From the NCBI RefSeq assembly GCF_900105055.1, contig NZ_FNTA01000004.1, positions 1 to 64,000 on the forward strand: 64,000 bases of DNA, written 5' to 3'. The position numbers were made by a program, and so were the translations under genes. The stretch is from Amycolatopsis lurida (GTDB taxonomy: Bacteria > Actinomycetota > Actinomycetes > Mycobacteriales > Pseudonocardiaceae). Below are positions 15,524 to 24,114 of the stretch, piece by piece. How positions within the stretch are numbered: the stretch's first letter is position 1; each line of letters begins with the position of its first letter. The notes beneath the pieces were generated by a model. The model was not told the DNA's origin. It ran no database searches and saw only the letters and a program-made list of their open reading frames with translations.

Positions 15524-16384
15524 CTACTCTCCCTTGAACTCGGGCGCGCGGCGCTCGAGGAAGGCCTGCACGGCCTCGCCGAGGTCCTTGCTGGGCAGGA
15601 ACGCCGCGTTCCAGGCCGAGACGTAGCGCAGGCCGTCCGCGACCTGGCGTTCGGTGTTGGCCGACAGGACGTTCTTGGTGCCCTGCACGACCAGCGGCGG
15701 GTTCGTGGCGATCTCGGCCGCCAGCTTGCGGGCTTCGGCCAGCAGGGTGTCCTGATCCGCGTGGACGTCGTTGACCAGGCCGATCTTCTCCGCGCGGGCG
15801 GCGTCGATGTCCTTGCCGGTCAGGGCCAGTTCGCGCAGGTGCCCCTCGCCGATGATCGGCGCGAGCCGCTGCAGGCTGCCGAGGTCGGCCACGATCGCGA
15901 CCTTGACCTCACGCACGCTGAACTTCGCGTCGGCGCTCGCCAGGCGGATGTCCGCGGCCGCGATCACATCCACACCGCCGCCGATGCACCAGCCGGAAAT
16001 GGCCGCGATGACCGGTTTGCGGCATTCCGCGATCGAGGACACACTCGCCTGGAGCGTCTTGACCTCGTCGAGGAACTTCGTCCGCGGGCCGGCCAGCGCG
16101 TCGCCGCCGAGCATTTCGCCCCAGCCGGGCATCATGGCGGGCAGGTCGAGCCCGTAAGAGAAGTGCTTGCCGCTCCCGGTCAGCACGACCGCCCTGACCT
16201 GCGGGTCCGCATCCAGCGCACGGAAGACGATCGGCAGCTCTCGCCAGAAATCGGGGCCCATCGCGTTGCCCTTGGACGGACCGAGCAGCGTCACTTCGGC
16301 GACGTGCCCGTCGATGTCCACCTTGAGCGAAACGAGATCGGGAAGACTGTCAGCTGTAGCGGTCATGAGGTCATCTTGACTCAT
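15524..16384 (-). CDS. Crotonase-family enzyme, dienoyl-CoA isomerase-like
   Basis: The protein is 286 aa with the crotonase fold (AAISGWCIGGGVDVIAAADIR, oxyanion-hole GG). Three acidic residues that mark delta3,5-delta2,4-dienoyl-CoA isomerases appear to be kept: Asp in GGGVDV, Glu in SVREVKV and Asp in IVADLGSLQRL. The last stretch closely resembles the VGTLQRLPKVIG region of the eukaryotic isomerase as I recall it. It would process odd-position double bonds during unsaturated fatty-acid oxidation. The start is uncertain between ATG 16384 and ATG 16366; neither has a strong Shine-Dalgarno. It probably forms an operon with the acyl-CoA ligase 39 bases downstream. Confidence 0.85.
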   Translation of the reverse strand: MSQDDLMTATADSLPDLVSLKVDIDGHVAEVTLLGPSKGNAMGPDFWRELPIVFRALDADPQVRAVVLTGSGKHFSYGLDLPAMMPGWGEMLGGDALAGPRTKFLDEVKTLQASVSSIAECRKPVIAAISGWCIGGGVDVIAAADIRLASADAKFSVREVKVAIVADLGSLQRLAPIIGEGHLRELALTGKDIDAARAEKIGLVNDVHADQDTLLAEARKLAAEIATNPPLVVQGTKNVLSANTERQVADGLRYVSAWNAAFLPSKDLGEAVQAFLERRAPEFKGE

Positions 16385-16496
16385 GTGATTGACAGGCTGC
16401 CAACGGCCACTGTGCCGAGGTGGTCACGAGATGCTTTCCTGATACCGACGAGTACTACCGGTGAGTACCCGACGATCGACGAAGGACGGTGGGACC

Positions 16497-17384
16497 ATGA
16501 GCCCGGCCAGCAGCGCCACCGCGGTCGCCGACCTGCCCGCTCCGAGCACCGCGCGCGGGCGCGAACGATCTTCCCGGCCGATCGAACTGTCGGGATCCTT
16601 CACCCATGAGGGTCACCGGCTCGCCTACACCGAGTTCGGCTCCGGTGACCGGGTGGTCGTCCTCACCCACGGCATCATGCTGACGAGGCGGATGCACGCC
16701 CCGCTCGCCCGCAGGCTGGCGCGCGCCGGTTTCCGGGTGGTGACCCTCGACCTGCTCGGGCACGGCGATTCGGACCGGCCGACCGAATCCTGGCTGTATT
16801 CGATGCCCGCGTTCGCCGAGCAGACCGTCGCGCTGCTCGACCACCTGGAGATCGACGCGGCCGTCGTCGGCGGGACGTCCCTGGGCGCCAACGTCGCGCT
16901 CGAAGTGGGCGTCGCCGCCCCCGAACGCGCGCTGGGCCTGGTCGTCGAGATGCCCGTGCTGGACAACGCGATCGTCGCGGGGCTGATCACGTTCGCGCCG
17001 CTGCTCATGGCCGCCCGGTTCCTGCCGGTGACCGTGCAGGGCGTGGCGCTGGCGGCAAAGCTCGTGCCGCACGGCAACCAGTGGGTCGACGTCGTCACCG
17101 ACACGCTGTCCCAGGAGCCCGCGCCGATGGCCGCACTCCTGCACGGCGTGCTCTTCGGGCGGATCGCGCCGCCCAAGTCCATCCGGCGCAAGATCGAGAC
17201 ACCGGCGTTGGTCATCGGGCACGAGCGCGATCCGATCCACCCCTTCGGCGACGCCGACACGCTGGCCGCGGACATGCCGGCGGCGGAGTTCGTCCAGGCC
17301 CGCAGCCCGGTCGAGTTGCGCTTCGACCCGACCCGCCTGACCGAAGCCATCGCGGACTTCTCCGCGCGCTGTCATGACCGCTGA
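16497..17384 (+). CDS. Alpha/beta hydrolase
   Basis: The protein is 295 aa with a standard alpha/beta hydrolase core. It has VVVLTHGIMLTRRM (oxyanion region), DLLGHGDSDRPT, and nucleophile elbow GGTSLGAN with Ser. A late Asp (GHERDPIHPFG) and a C-terminal His candidate would be needed for the triad; the His is less certain because the end reads ARCHDR. The ATG at 16497 follows AAGGACGGTGGG. It overlaps the downstream acetyltransferase by 11 bases, so they are co-translated. No signal peptide is evident despite a 25-residue variable N-terminus. Substrate unknown. Confidence 0.87.
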   Translation: MSPASSATAVADLPAPSTARGRERSSRPIELSGSFTHEGHRLAYTEFGSGDRVVVLTHGIMLTRRMHAPLARRLARAGFRVVTLDLLGHGDSDRPTESWLYSMPAFAEQTVALLDHLEIDAAVVGGTSLGANVALEVGVAAPERALGLVVEMPVLDNAIVAGLITFAPLLMAARFLPVTVQGVALAAKLVPHGNQWVDVVTDTLSQEPAPMAALLHGVLFGRIAPPKSIRRKIETPALVIGHERDPIHPFGDADTLAADMPAAEFVQARSPVELRFDPTRLTEAIADFSARCHDR

Positions 17385-17928
17385 CCCGGCGCCGGTCCGC
17401 GACGCGGAGGAACTGCGGACCGGGCGGCTGCTGCTGCGCCGCCCGGGCCCCGCAGACCTCGACGCGATCTTCGCGCTCCACACCGACCCCAAGGCCTGCG
17501 CGCACAACCCCTCGGACCTGGTGGAGACGCGTAAAGAGGCGGAGTTGCTACTGCTCCGCTGGTCGCACCAATGGAACCGGTACGGCTTCGGGTACTGGAC
17601 GGTCCGGCGCCACGACTCGGCGGACCCGCTGGGATTCTGCGGGGTGAAGATCGTCGGCTTCCGGCGACGCCCGGTGCTGAACCTCTTCTATCGCTTCTTT
17701 CCCTCGTCCTGGGGCGCCGGATATGCCAGTGAGGCCGCCACCGCGGCGGTGGACTGGGCCCGCGTCCACCGGCCGGACGATCTCGTGATCGCCCGCGTCC
17801 GGCCGGAGAACGTCGCGTCGCAACGGGTCGCGCTGCGGGCAGGGCTGATCCGGGCGGAGCAGTTCGACTCCTCCGGAGACGACGGGACCGACTGGTTCTA
17901 CGTCTCGGATCCCGGCTACGAGGGCTGA
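17374..17928 (+). CDS. GNAT-family N-acetyltransferase
   Basis: The protein is 184 aa, RimJ/RimL-like subgroup. It starts ELRTGRLLLRRPGPADLDAIF, carries the acetyl-CoA-binding region SSWGAGYASEAATAAVDWA (the WGxGYASEA form of motif A), and has ENVASQRVALRAGLI near the C-terminus. It should transfer an acetyl group to an N-terminal or small-molecule amine; the acceptor cannot be predicted. Its start overlaps the hydrolase gene by 11 bases. Its 3' end overlaps the convergent siroheme synthase gene by 13 bases, so the two transcripts are antisense there. Confidence 0.9.
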   Translation: MTADPAPVRDAEELRTGRLLLRRPGPADLDAIFALHTDPKACAHNPSDLVETRKEAELLLLRWSHQWNRYGFGYWTVRRHDSADPLGFCGVKIVGFRRRPVLNLFYRFFPSSWGAGYASEAATAAVDWARVHRPDDLVIARVRPENVASQRVALRAGLIRAEQFDSSGDDGTDWFYVSDPGYEG

Positions 17929-19133
17929 GCCAGCCCCGCCACCGGTCCGAACACGATCACCGCGGGCGGCCGGACCCCGGCCGTGGCGGCGTCTTCGACC
18001 ACCTTGTCCAAAGTGGAGCGGAGCACCCGCTGCGTGCGCATGGTGCCATCCTCGACGATCGCCACCGGCGTGTCCCCCGGCCGCCCCGCCTGGAGCGCCT
18101 TGGCGAACAGCGGGAGCCGCTCGACGCCCATCATCAACACGATCGTGCCGCGCATCTTCGCCAGCAGATCCCAGTCCACCAGTGACTTCTCGTCGTCCGG
18201 TGCGACGTGCCCGGACACCACCACGACCTCGTGCGCGACGCCGCGATGGGTCACCGGGACGTCCGCCGCGGCGGGCACGGAGAACGCGCTCGTGATCCCG
18301 GGGACCATCGTCACCGGGATACCCGCTTCGGCGCAGGCCAGGACTTCTTCGAAGCCCCGGCCGAACAGGTACGGGTCACCGCCCTTGAGCCGCACGACGA
18401 ACTTGCCGGCCTTGGCCCGCTCGATCAGGGTCGAGTTGATCACGTCCTGGCTGGCCGCGCGGCCGTACGGGATCTTCGCGGCGTCGACGATCTCGACGTG
18501 GGGCGCGAGTTCGTCGAGCAGTTCGCGCGGGGCCAGCCGGTCGGCGACGACGACGTCGGCCCTGGCGAGGAGACGGCGCCCGCGGACGGTGATCAGCTCC
18601 GGGTCGCCGGGGCCACCGCCCACGAGGGCGACACCCGGGAGGTCGCCGTGGGCCTCCGGGACGCGGCCGTCGGCGACGGTTCCGGCACGAAGCCCGTCGA
18701 GAATGCTGTCCCGGACGGTGGCCGACCGCAGCGGTTCACCGCCGGAGAGCACGCCGACCAGCAGTCCGCCGTGCCTGCCCGAGGCGGGGGTGACCGCGCT
18801 GCCGAGGTCGCCGTCGTCGGCGCGGACACAGAACACCCGCGCGCGTTCGGCTTCGGCGCAGACCGCGGCGTTGACCTCGGGATCGTTCGTGCACGCCAGC
18901 GCGTACCAGGCGTCGGTGAGGTCGCCTTCGGTGTAGCGGCGCTCGTGCCAGACGATCTCGCCTGCGTCGGCCATGGCGCTCACCGACGGCGTGGTGTGCG
19001 GCGAGACCAGTTCGACCCGCGCGCCGGCGCTGATCAACCGCGGCAGGCGGCGCTGGGCGACCGTCCCGCCACCGATCATCACGACACGACGGCCGGCCAG
19101 GTCGAGGCCGGAGAGGTAATGCGGGTCATCCAT
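17916..19133 (-). CDS. cysG: Siroheme synthase-like fusion: precorrin-2 dehydrogenase plus uroporphyrinogen-III C-methyltransferase
   Basis: The protein is 405 aa. Residues ~1-150 form the NAD-binding precorrin-2 dehydrogenase/ferrochelatase part (GRRVVMIGGGTVAQRRLPRL). Residues ~165-400 form the SAM-dependent methyltransferase (VALVGGGPGDPELITVRG, VVRLKGGDPYLFGRG, VPGITSAFSVPAAADVPVTHR, MMGVERL). The product, siroheme, is the cofactor of sulfite and nitrite reductases. It is slightly shorter than E. coli CysG (457 aa), mainly in the linker domain. No sulfite reductase is adjacent in this window. Confidence 0.94.
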   Translation of the reverse strand: MDDPHYLSGLDLAGRRVVMIGGGTVAQRRLPRLISAGARVELVSPHTTPSVSAMADAGEIVWHERRYTEGDLTDAWYALACTNDPEVNAAVCAEAERARVFCVRADDGDLGSAVTPASGRHGGLLVGVLSGGEPLRSATVRDSILDGLRAGTVADGRVPEAHGDLPGVALVGGGPGDPELITVRGRRLLARADVVVADRLAPRELLDELAPHVEIVDAAKIPYGRAASQDVINSTLIERAKAGKFVVRLKGGDPYLFGRGFEEVLACAEAGIPVTMVPGITSAFSVPAAADVPVTHRGVAHEVVVVSGHVAPDDEKSLVDWDLLAKMRGTIVLMMGVERLPLFAKALQAGRPGDTPVAIVEDGTMRTQRVLRSTLDKVVEDAATAGVRPPAVIVFGPVAGLAQPS

Positions 19134-19187
19134 GCGGGGCAGTGTAAGGATTCAGCGCCCCGGACCGCGATCCGAGTGAGAACCGCC

Positions 19188-19595
19188 TCAGCTCTCCAGC
19201 AGCGCCAGCAGCTCGGTGTTGCCGAACATCCTGGCCGCGTCGAGCGCCGACGGCTCCCCCGCCGTCGCGTCCGCGCCGCCCTTCAGTAGCGCTTTCACGA
19301 CCTCGGGCTCGTTCTTGAACACCGCGCCGGCCAGCGGGCTCTGTCCCCGATCGTTCTCGCGGTTCGGGTCGGCGCCGCGTTCGATCAGCGCGGCGACGGT
19401 CTCGGCGTGACCGTGGTAGGCGGCGAGCATGACCAGCGTGTCGCCCCGGTCGTTGGTCAGGTTCGCCGAAATGCCGGCGTCGACGTACGCGGCGATCTCG
19501 GCCGTCGCCCCCGAGCGGGCGAACCCGAACACCTTGGCCCACAACTCCAGCAGTTCGGGATCGAATTCCTCGGCCTGTCCGGGGTTCTCCGTCAT
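19188..19595 (-). CDS. Ankyrin-repeat protein
   Basis: The protein is 135 aa with three recognisable ankyrin repeats. They read GDTLVMLAAYHGHAETVAALIERGAD, GQSPLAGAVFKNEPEVVKALLKGGAD, and a shorter final SALDAARMFGNTELLALL. A ~25-residue leader (FDPELLELWAKVFGFARSG) begins the fold. Bacterial proteins of this size are usually cytoplasmic protein-binding modules. No partner is suggested by context; the neighbours are a siroheme synthase and ribosomal protein genes. The ATG at 19593-19595 fits the family length. Confidence 0.88.
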   Translation of the reverse strand: MTENPGQAEEFDPELLELWAKVFGFARSGATAEIAAYVDAGISANLTNDRGDTLVMLAAYHGHAETVAALIERGADPNRENDRGQSPLAGAVFKNEPEVVKALLKGGADATAGEPSALDAARMFGNTELLALLES

Positions 19596-19614
19596 GGGAG
19601 CGATTCTTCCACAG

Positions 19615-19657
19615 GCCGCGGGTCCGGGCGGCGTCTCGCACCGCCCGGACCCGCGGC
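19615..19657. terminator. Strong terminator hairpin of the rpmB-rpsR unit
   Basis: GCCGCGGGTCCGGGCGG pairs perfectly with CCGCCCGGACCCGCGGC around a 9-base loop, one base past the rpsR stop on the minus strand. Confidence 0.85.
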
Positions 19658-19658
19658 G

Positions 19659-19907
19659 TCAGCGCCCCGCGTTGGGGTAGGGCAGCAACGCCATCTCGCG
19701 GGCGTTCTTGATCGCCGTGGCGACCTGCTTCTGCTGCTGGGGCGTCAGCCCGGTGACCCGGCGGGCGCGGATCTTGCCGCGGTCGGAGATGAACTTCCGC
19801 AGCAGGTCGGCGTCCTTCCAGTCGACCTCGGTGATCTTGTTGGCGTGCAAGATGTTCGTCTTGCGCTTGAAGGGACGGTCGCGGTTCGCCTTGCCCATCG
19901 CGCTCAC
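19659..19907 (-). CDS. rpsR: 30S ribosomal protein S18, cysteine-free paralogue
   Basis: The protein is 82 aa. S18 signature stretches are [23 protein letters not shown] and [30 protein letters not shown]. No cysteines are present. The start at 19907 overlaps the rpsN stop (ATGA), which favours it over the ATG at 19898. It is last in the rpmB-rpmG-rpsN-rpsR unit. A set of this composition is the typical zinc-sparing paralogue operon that replaces zinc-binding versions when zinc is scarce. Confidence 0.94.
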   Translation of the reverse strand: MSAMGKANRDRPFKRKTNILHANKITEVDWKDADLLRKFISDRGKIRARRVTGLTPQQQKQVATAIKNAREMALLPYPNAGR

Positions 19908-20209
19908 CAGCTCGACTTCGTGACGCCGGGCAGTTCGCCGTTGTGCGCCATCTGCCGCATCCGGACCCGCGAAAGCCCGAACTTCCGCAGATAGCCACGC
20001 GGGCGGCCGTCGGCGGTGTCGCGGTTGCGGATCCGGGTCGCGCTGGCGTCGCGCGGCATCGCCTGCAGGGCCGACACGGCCGCGGCCTTCTCCTCGGGCG
20101 ACGCGGAGGGCGACGCGATGGTGGCCTTCAGCTCACGCCGTCGTTCGACGTAGCGGGCGGCGATGACCTTGCGCTGCTCGTTCTTGGCGATCTTCGACTT
20201 CTTGGCCAT
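19904..20209 (-). CDS. rpsN: 30S ribosomal protein S14, zinc-independent form
   Basis: The protein is 101 aa, the long S14 form. It has [24 protein letters not shown] at the N-terminus and [31 protein letters not shown] at the C-terminus. It lacks the CxxC...CxxC zinc ribbon of the short form. Its start shares a base with the rpmG stop and its stop overlaps rpsR, so all four genes are translationally coupled. Confidence 0.96.
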   Translation of the reverse strand: MAKKSKIAKNEQRKVIAARYVERRRELKATIASPSASPEEKAAAVSALQAMPRDASATRIRNRDTADGRPRGYLRKFGLSRVRMRQMAHNGELPGVTKSSW

Positions 20210-20376
20210 CAGCGCTCCTCCTTGAACTCGACGTGCTTGCGCGCGATCGGGTCGTACTTGCGCAGCACCATCCGGTCCGGGTCGTTCCGCCGGTTCTTCT
20301 TGGTGACGTACGTATAGCCGGTGCCGGCGGTCGAGCGGAGCTTGATGATCGGCCGGATGTCGGTGCTCTTGGCCAT
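20209..20376 (-). CDS. rpmG: 50S ribosomal protein L33, cysteine-free form
   Basis: The protein is 55 aa. It starts [20 protein letters not shown] and continues [23 protein letters not shown], a clear L33 without the four zinc-binding cysteines. The ATG at 20374-20376 shares a base with the rpmB stop (TGATG), and its own stop shares a base with the rpsN start. Confidence 0.95.
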   Translation of the reverse strand: MAKSTDIRPIIKLRSTAGTGYTYVTKKNRRNDPDRMVLRKYDPIARKHVEFKEER

Positions 20377-20612
20377 CAGAGCTTCACCCCTTTCGCGCGA
20401 AGCTCGGCCACGACGGCCTCGATCCCCCGTTTGTCGATGGTCTTCATGCCCTTCACCGAGACCCGCAGCCGTACCCAGCGTCCTTCGCTCGGCACGAAGT
20501 ACCGCTTGGCCTGCAGGTTCGGCTCCCAGCGCCGGGACGTGCGCCGATGCGAATGCGACACCTGCTTCCCGTAGCCCGGTTTGCGGCCCGTGACCTGGCA
20601 CACGGCGGACAT
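20376..20612 (-). CDS. rpmB: 50S ribosomal protein L28, zinc-independent form
   Basis: The protein is 78 aa, starting [20 protein letters not shown], with [26 protein letters not shown]. Only a single cysteine remains, so it is the C-minus type. The ATG at 20610-20612 follows GGGAGG; a longer in-frame start at 20648 would include the promoter region and is rejected. It is the first gene of the four-gene ribosomal unit, divergent from the CobW/L31/L32 unit across ~85 bases that hold a candidate Zur site. Confidence 0.95.
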   Translation of the reverse strand: MSAVCQVTGRKPGYGKQVSHSHRRTSRRWEPNLQAKRYFVPSEGRWVRLRVSVKGMKTIDKRGIEAVVAELRAKGVKL

Positions 20613-20626
20613 ATACCCTCCCGAGT

Positions 20627-20641
20627 TGATATCGGTTGTCA
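20627..20641. promoter_or_regulatory. Candidate Zur box in the divergent promoter region
   Basis: TGATATCGGTTGTCA has palindromic ends (TGA...TCA, TGATA/TGTCA) like actinobacterial Zur sites, and is followed by the overlapping ATTTTCATTT. It is the only AT-rich, dyad-like element between rpmB and the degenerate CobW gene. The match to a consensus is from memory. Confidence 0.5.
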
Positions 20642-20696
20642 TTTTCATTTACTCTACACAGCCGAACCAGAACGCCCTCGACGCCCCGGAGCTTCA

Positions 20697-21950
20697 GTGA
20701 CCGACAACCCCCGCGTGCCCCTCGTCCTGATCAGTGGCCTCGCACCGGGACCGAACGCCGACCTCGCCGAGCGGCTGCGCCTCGCCGAGGCGGGTACCGC
20801 CGTCGTGCACCACGACCTGAGGCAGATCCACTCCGGAGTGGTCAGGCGGCGGATCCGGCTCGGCGACCGCGACCAGCTGACCGTCCTGGAATTGGCGCAC
20901 GGCTGCGTCTCGTGCACACTGCGAGAGGACCTGCTGCCGCTGCTGCGCAAGCTCTCGCAGATGCCGCAGGTGCGGCGCATCGTGGTGCGGCTCGACGAGG
21001 CGATGGAGCCTGAGCCGGTGAGCTGGGCGTTGCACAACGTCCTCGTCGGCGAGCGGCCGGTGATCGAGGACGTCGACCTGCGGGCCGTGCTGACGGTCGT
21101 CGACTGCGCGGGCTGGCTGGGCGACAGCACCGGTGACGACACCCTGGCCGAGCGGAACCTGCGGGCCAGCCCCGAGGACGAACGCACCGTCGCCCAGGTC
21201 GCGCTGTCCCAGGTCGAGTTCGCCGACCTGCTCGTCCTCGCCGGCGCGGCGACCGACGCCTGGTCCGCGGCGAAGGCTTCGGCCGTGCTCGACCGGGTCG
21301 CACCGTCGATCCCGCGCGTCGAGCTGTCCACTGTGGACGGAGAGACCGTGCTCGACGCCGTCCCGTCCGACGCCCGGCGTGGCGAGGTCACCGACATGCA
21401 CGGGCCGCTGCTGCGCGGCCAGCCGCCGTTGCACACCGACTGCGGCATCGGGCTGCTCACCTTCACCTCGCAACGCCCGTTCCACCCGGAGCGCCTCCAC
21501 GACGCGATCGACGTCCTGCTCGACGGCGTCGTCCGCACGAGGGGACGGCTCTGGGTGGCGAGCCAGCCCGACATGGCGCTGTGGATCGAGTCCGCGGGCG
21601 GCGGTCTCGGCGTCGGGCATGCCGGGCCGTGGCTCGCCGCCCCGGACGGTCCGGACTGGGCCGACGTCTCCCCCGAACGCCGCACCCTCGCCTCCCTGCG
21701 CTGGGACCCGCTGTTCGGCGACCGCGCGCAGGAACTGGTCGTCGTCACGGATCAGGCCACGCCGGACGAGATCGAAGCCGCACTGAACGGGGCGCTGCTG
21801 ACCGAGGAGGAACTCGCCGCCGGCGAGCAGGAATGGCTCCGATACCCGGATCCGTTCGGCGAGTGGCACGAAGAACCGTGTGAGGACACGGAAACCGACC
21901 CTGAGAAGCACGACGTGAACGCGTCGAACCGAAAGGACGAAACGCAGTGA
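20697..21950 (+). CDS. CobW-like protein with degenerate P-loop
   Basis: The protein is 417 aa from a GTG preceded by GGAG. Overall it follows the COG0523/CobW family: [19 protein letters not shown] (residues 66-82) in place of the metal-binding GCxCC loop, and a C-terminal CobW_C-like region ([18 protein letters not shown]... [10 protein letters not shown]). The P-loop position reads [17 protein letters not shown], lacking the GxxGxGK[ST] lysine and serine/threonine, so GTP hydrolysis by the normal mechanism is unlikely. The cysteine motif is CVSC rather than CICC. It is the first gene of a Zur-type operon with rpmE2, rpmF and an intact CobW, so it may be a non-catalytic partner of the latter. 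Confidence 0.86.
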   Translation: MTDNPRVPLVLISGLAPGPNADLAERLRLAEAGTAVVHHDLRQIHSGVVRRRIRLGDRDQLTVLELAHGCVSCTLREDLLPLLRKLSQMPQVRRIVVRLDEAMEPEPVSWALHNVLVGERPVIEDVDLRAVLTVVDCAGWLGDSTGDDTLAERNLRASPEDERTVAQVALSQVEFADLLVLAGAATDAWSAAKASAVLDRVAPSIPRVELSTVDGETVLDAVPSDARRGEVTDMHGPLLRGQPPLHTDCGIGLLTFTSQRPFHPERLHDAIDVLLDGVVRTRGRLWVASQPDMALWIESAGGGLGVGHAGPWLAAPDGPDWADVSPERRTLASLRWDPLFGDRAQELVVVTDQATPDEIEAALNGALLTEEELAAGEQEWLRYPDPFGEWHEEPCEDTETDPEKHDVNASNRKDETQ

Positions 21951-22204
21951 AACCGGGAATCCACCCCGACTACCACCCGGTGGTGTTCAAGGACCTCTCC
22001 ACTGGGGACGCCTTCCTGACACGCTCCACCGCCACCTCGGAGCAGACCATCGAATGGAGCGACGGCAACACCTATCCGCTGGTGAACGTCGAGATCAGCT
22101 CGTGGTCGCACCCGTTCTGGACCGGCAACCAGCGGATCATGGACAGCGCGGGCCAGGTCGAGAAGTTCCACCGCCGCTACGGACGCCGCGGAGGGTCGAA
22201 GTAA
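21947..22204 (+). CDS. rpmE2: 50S ribosomal protein L31 type B
   Basis: The protein is 85 aa: [24 protein letters not shown], then [27 protein letters not shown]. This is the long type-B L31 without zinc cysteines, typically induced on zinc starvation when it displaces type A. The GTG start at 21947 overlaps the preceding stop; its own stop shares a base with rpmF. Confidence 0.96.
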   Translation: MKPGIHPDYHPVVFKDLSTGDAFLTRSTATSEQTIEWSDGNTYPLVNVEISSWSHPFWTGNQRIMDSAGQVEKFHRRYGRRGGSK

Positions 22205-22362
22205 TGGCCGTCCCGAAGCGGAAGATGTCGCGCAGCAACACCCGGTCCCGGCGTTCGCAGTGGAAGGCGGCCGTACCGGATCTGGTGCCGATCAAGGTGA
22301 ACGGCGAGACGAAACTCGTGCCACGCAAGCTGATGAAGCATTTTCACCAGGGTGGGGAATGA
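22204..22362 (+). CDS. rpmF: 50S ribosomal protein L32, cysteine-free form
   Basis: The protein is 52 aa: [20 protein letters not shown], then [22 protein letters not shown]. The normal zinc-ribbon cysteines of L32 are absent. Its ATG shares a base with the rpmE2 stop and its TGA overlaps the next ATG, so it is embedded in the operon. Confidence 0.94.
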   Translation: MAVPKRKMSRSNTRSRRSQWKAAVPDLVPIKVNGETKLVPRKLMKHFHQGGE

Positions 22363-23432
22363 CGACGCCCGTCACGGTGCTGTCCGGTTTCCTCGGGGCG
22401 GGTAAGACGACCGTGCTCAACCACGTCCTCGCCAACCGCGACGGGCTGCGCGTGGCGGTGATCGTGAACGACATGAGCGAGGTCAACATCGACGCCGCGC
22501 TGGTGCGGGACGGGAACAGCCTGTCCCGCACCGAGGAACGGCTCGTCGAGATGACCAACGGCTGTATCTGCTGCACCTTGCGCGACGATTTGCTGGAAGA
22601 GGTCTCGCGGCTGTGCGAGGACGGCCGGTTCGACTACCTGCTCATCGAATCGAGCGGGATCTCCGAACCGATGCCCGTGGCGGCGACGTTCTCGTTCCTG
22701 GACGCCGCACGGCTCGACACCATGGTGACCGTGGTCGACGCGGTGAACTTCGAGCGGGAACTGGCGGCCGGGGACGCGCTGACCGAACGCGGGCTCGACC
22801 AGTACGACGGGGACGAGCGGACGGTCAGCGACCTGCTGATGGACCAGATCGAGTTCGCGGACGTCCTCTTGCTCAACAAGGCGGACCTGGTCCCGGCCGT
22901 CTCCCTCGAACGGCTGACGGCGGTGCTGCGGCGGCTCAATCCGGCCGCCGACGTCGTCGTCTCGACGCACGGCCGGGTCCCGCTCGACCGGGTGCTCGGC
23001 ACCGGGCGCTACGACGTCGAGCGGGCGCAGGAGGCACCCGGCTGGGTGGCGGAGCTCAACGGCGATCATGTTCCGGAGACGGAGGAGTACGGGATCTCCA
23101 GCGTGGTATTCCGTGCCTCGCTCGCTTTCGACGCCGAGCGGCTGTGGAACTTCATCGGGCGGCTCGATACCGGGGAGTTCGGGACGGTCCTGCGGTCGAA
23201 GGGGTTCTTCTCGCTGGCGTCGCGGCCCGGGGTGACCGGGCTGTGGTCTCAGGCGGGTTCGGTCGCCCGGTTCGAGCCGCAGGGTGTCGAGGAGGCGCCG
23301 CGGCAGGAGCTCGTGTTCATCGGCGTGGGGCTGGAGAAGGATGCTCTGCTGGACTCGCTGCGGTCCTGCCTCGCCGCCGGTCCGGCCGGAGCGGATCCGT
23401 TCCCGCAGTGGGAAGCGGTGCACGTCCACTGA
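22359..23432 (+). CDS. CobW/ZNG-type GTPase metallochaperone
   Basis: The protein is 357 aa and complete. P-loop [12 protein letters not shown] (9-20), metal-binding [14 protein letters not shown] (68-81), Walker B-like ESSGISEP, and NKAD for guanine recognition are all present. The C-terminal CobW_C domain holds the remaining residues ([17 protein letters not shown]). In this context the family supplies zinc to client proteins under starvation. The start overlaps rpmF. It contrasts with the upstream paralogue, which has lost its P-loop, so the pair may work as catalytic and non-catalytic subunits. Confidence 0.93.
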   Translation: MTTPVTVLSGFLGAGKTTVLNHVLANRDGLRVAVIVNDMSEVNIDAALVRDGNSLSRTEERLVEMTNGCICCTLRDDLLEEVSRLCEDGRFDYLLIESSGISEPMPVAATFSFLDAARLDTMVTVVDAVNFERELAAGDALTERGLDQYDGDERTVSDLLMDQIEFADVLLLNKADLVPAVSLERLTAVLRRLNPAADVVVSTHGRVPLDRVLGTGRYDVERAQEAPGWVAELNGDHVPETEEYGISSVVFRASLAFDAERLWNFIGRLDTGEFGTVLRSKGFFSLASRPGVTGLWSQAGSVARFEPQGVEEAPRQELVFIGVGLEKDALLDSLRSCLAAGPAGADPFPQWEAVHVH

Positions 23433-23441
23433 GCAGTACTC

Positions 23442-23472
23442 CTCGTGGGTGGTAAGGACGGTTAGAGCCGAG
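23442..23472. repeat. Decayed family A palindrome
   Basis: CTCGTGGGTGGTAAGGACGG matches the left arm of the family A repeat with one change. The right arm is lost and replaced by GCCGAGG. It sits ten bases after the cobW stop. Confidence 0.6.
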
Positions 23473-23516
23473 GGTGTCTTAGGTACCTACTGGGCGTTGC
23501 CGTTGGTCGAGAGTCC

Positions 23517-23564
23517 GTGAAGGCCTCCTTCCCTCGGCTGAGCCGAGGAAACTCGACCTTCACA
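23517..23564. repeat. Family B palindrome, imperfect copy
   Basis: GTGAAGGCCTCCTTCC and a downstream GACCTTCAC flank a strong core CTCGGC-TGA-GCCGAG. The core and left arm match the copy at 49398-49448, while the right arm has diverged. Confidence 0.65.
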
Positions 23565-23574
23565 CCTTCCCAAC

Positions 23575-23627
23575 TACGTGAAGGCCCCCTTCACTGCGCT
23601 AGACGCAATGAAGGGGGCCTTCACGTA
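23575..23627. repeat. Family B palindrome
   Basis: TACGTGAAGGCCCCCTTCA pairs with TGAAGGGGGCCTTCACGTA around a small inner stem (GCG...CGC). It lies between the convergent cobW and His-rich genes and is a likely bidirectional terminator. Confidence 0.8.
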
Positions 23628-23670
23628 CTTCAGGGACGTGCAAGGGCGGCGGTGGCCTGGTGGGTCAAGT

Positions 23671-23716
23671 CTCGTGAGTGGTAAGGACGGTTAGAACCGT
23701 CCTTACCACTCACGAG
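23671..23716. repeat. Family A palindrome, copy 2
   Basis: The 22-base arms are identical to those at 13724-13769, with AG instead of CT at the centre. It ends nine bases from the stop of the His-rich gene on the minus strand. Confidence 0.9.
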
Positions 23717-23724
23717 GACGAGGG

Positions 23725-24021
23725 TCAGTGGTCGTCGTAGTGGTCCCCGTGCGCGGCGTGGCGGTGGCCGTCGTGCAGGTAGTCGACGTGGTCTCCGTGC
23801 GGCACCGCGACATGACCGCAGCCCTCGCCGTGCGCGTGGTCGTGACCCTGGTGCGGGACGTGGCCGCTCGTTTCACACTCGTCGAAATGCCCGTCGTGAG
23901 CACGGTGCAGGTGCCCGTCGTGCACGTAGTCGACGTGGTCTCCGTGGGGTACGGCGACATGGCCGCATCCTTCGCCGTGAGCGTGCGTATGGCCGGCGTG
24001 TTCGGTGTGCGCGGCGGTCAT
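23725..24021 (-). CDS. Histidine-rich metal-binding protein with internal duplication
   Basis: The protein is 98 aa and roughly a quarter histidine. A ~32-residue unit occurs twice: HAHGEGCGHVAVPHGDHVDY followed by [VL]HDGH[LR]H, at about residues 13-42 and 62-91, separated by a linker. Each copy has one cysteine, and a third lies in the linker. The ATG at 24019-24021 is preceded by AGGAAGGA. There is no signal peptide, so it is probably cytoplasmic. Its position beside the zinc-starvation island and its composition suggest zinc or nickel buffering, but the metal is not determined by sequence. Confidence 0.82.
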   Translation of the reverse strand: MTAAHTEHAGHTHAHGEGCGHVAVPHGDHVDYVHDGHLHRAHDGHFDECETSGHVPHQGHDHAHGEGCGHVAVPHGDHVDYLHDGHRHAAHGDHYDDH

Positions 24022-24114
24022 GACCGGGTCCTTCCTGAGCGGAAATGCCTGATCAGGCGGACCGTAGCACCGGGATACCGGTCCAGCAGCGCTCTCACCC
24101 GACCGGGTGGCCGG

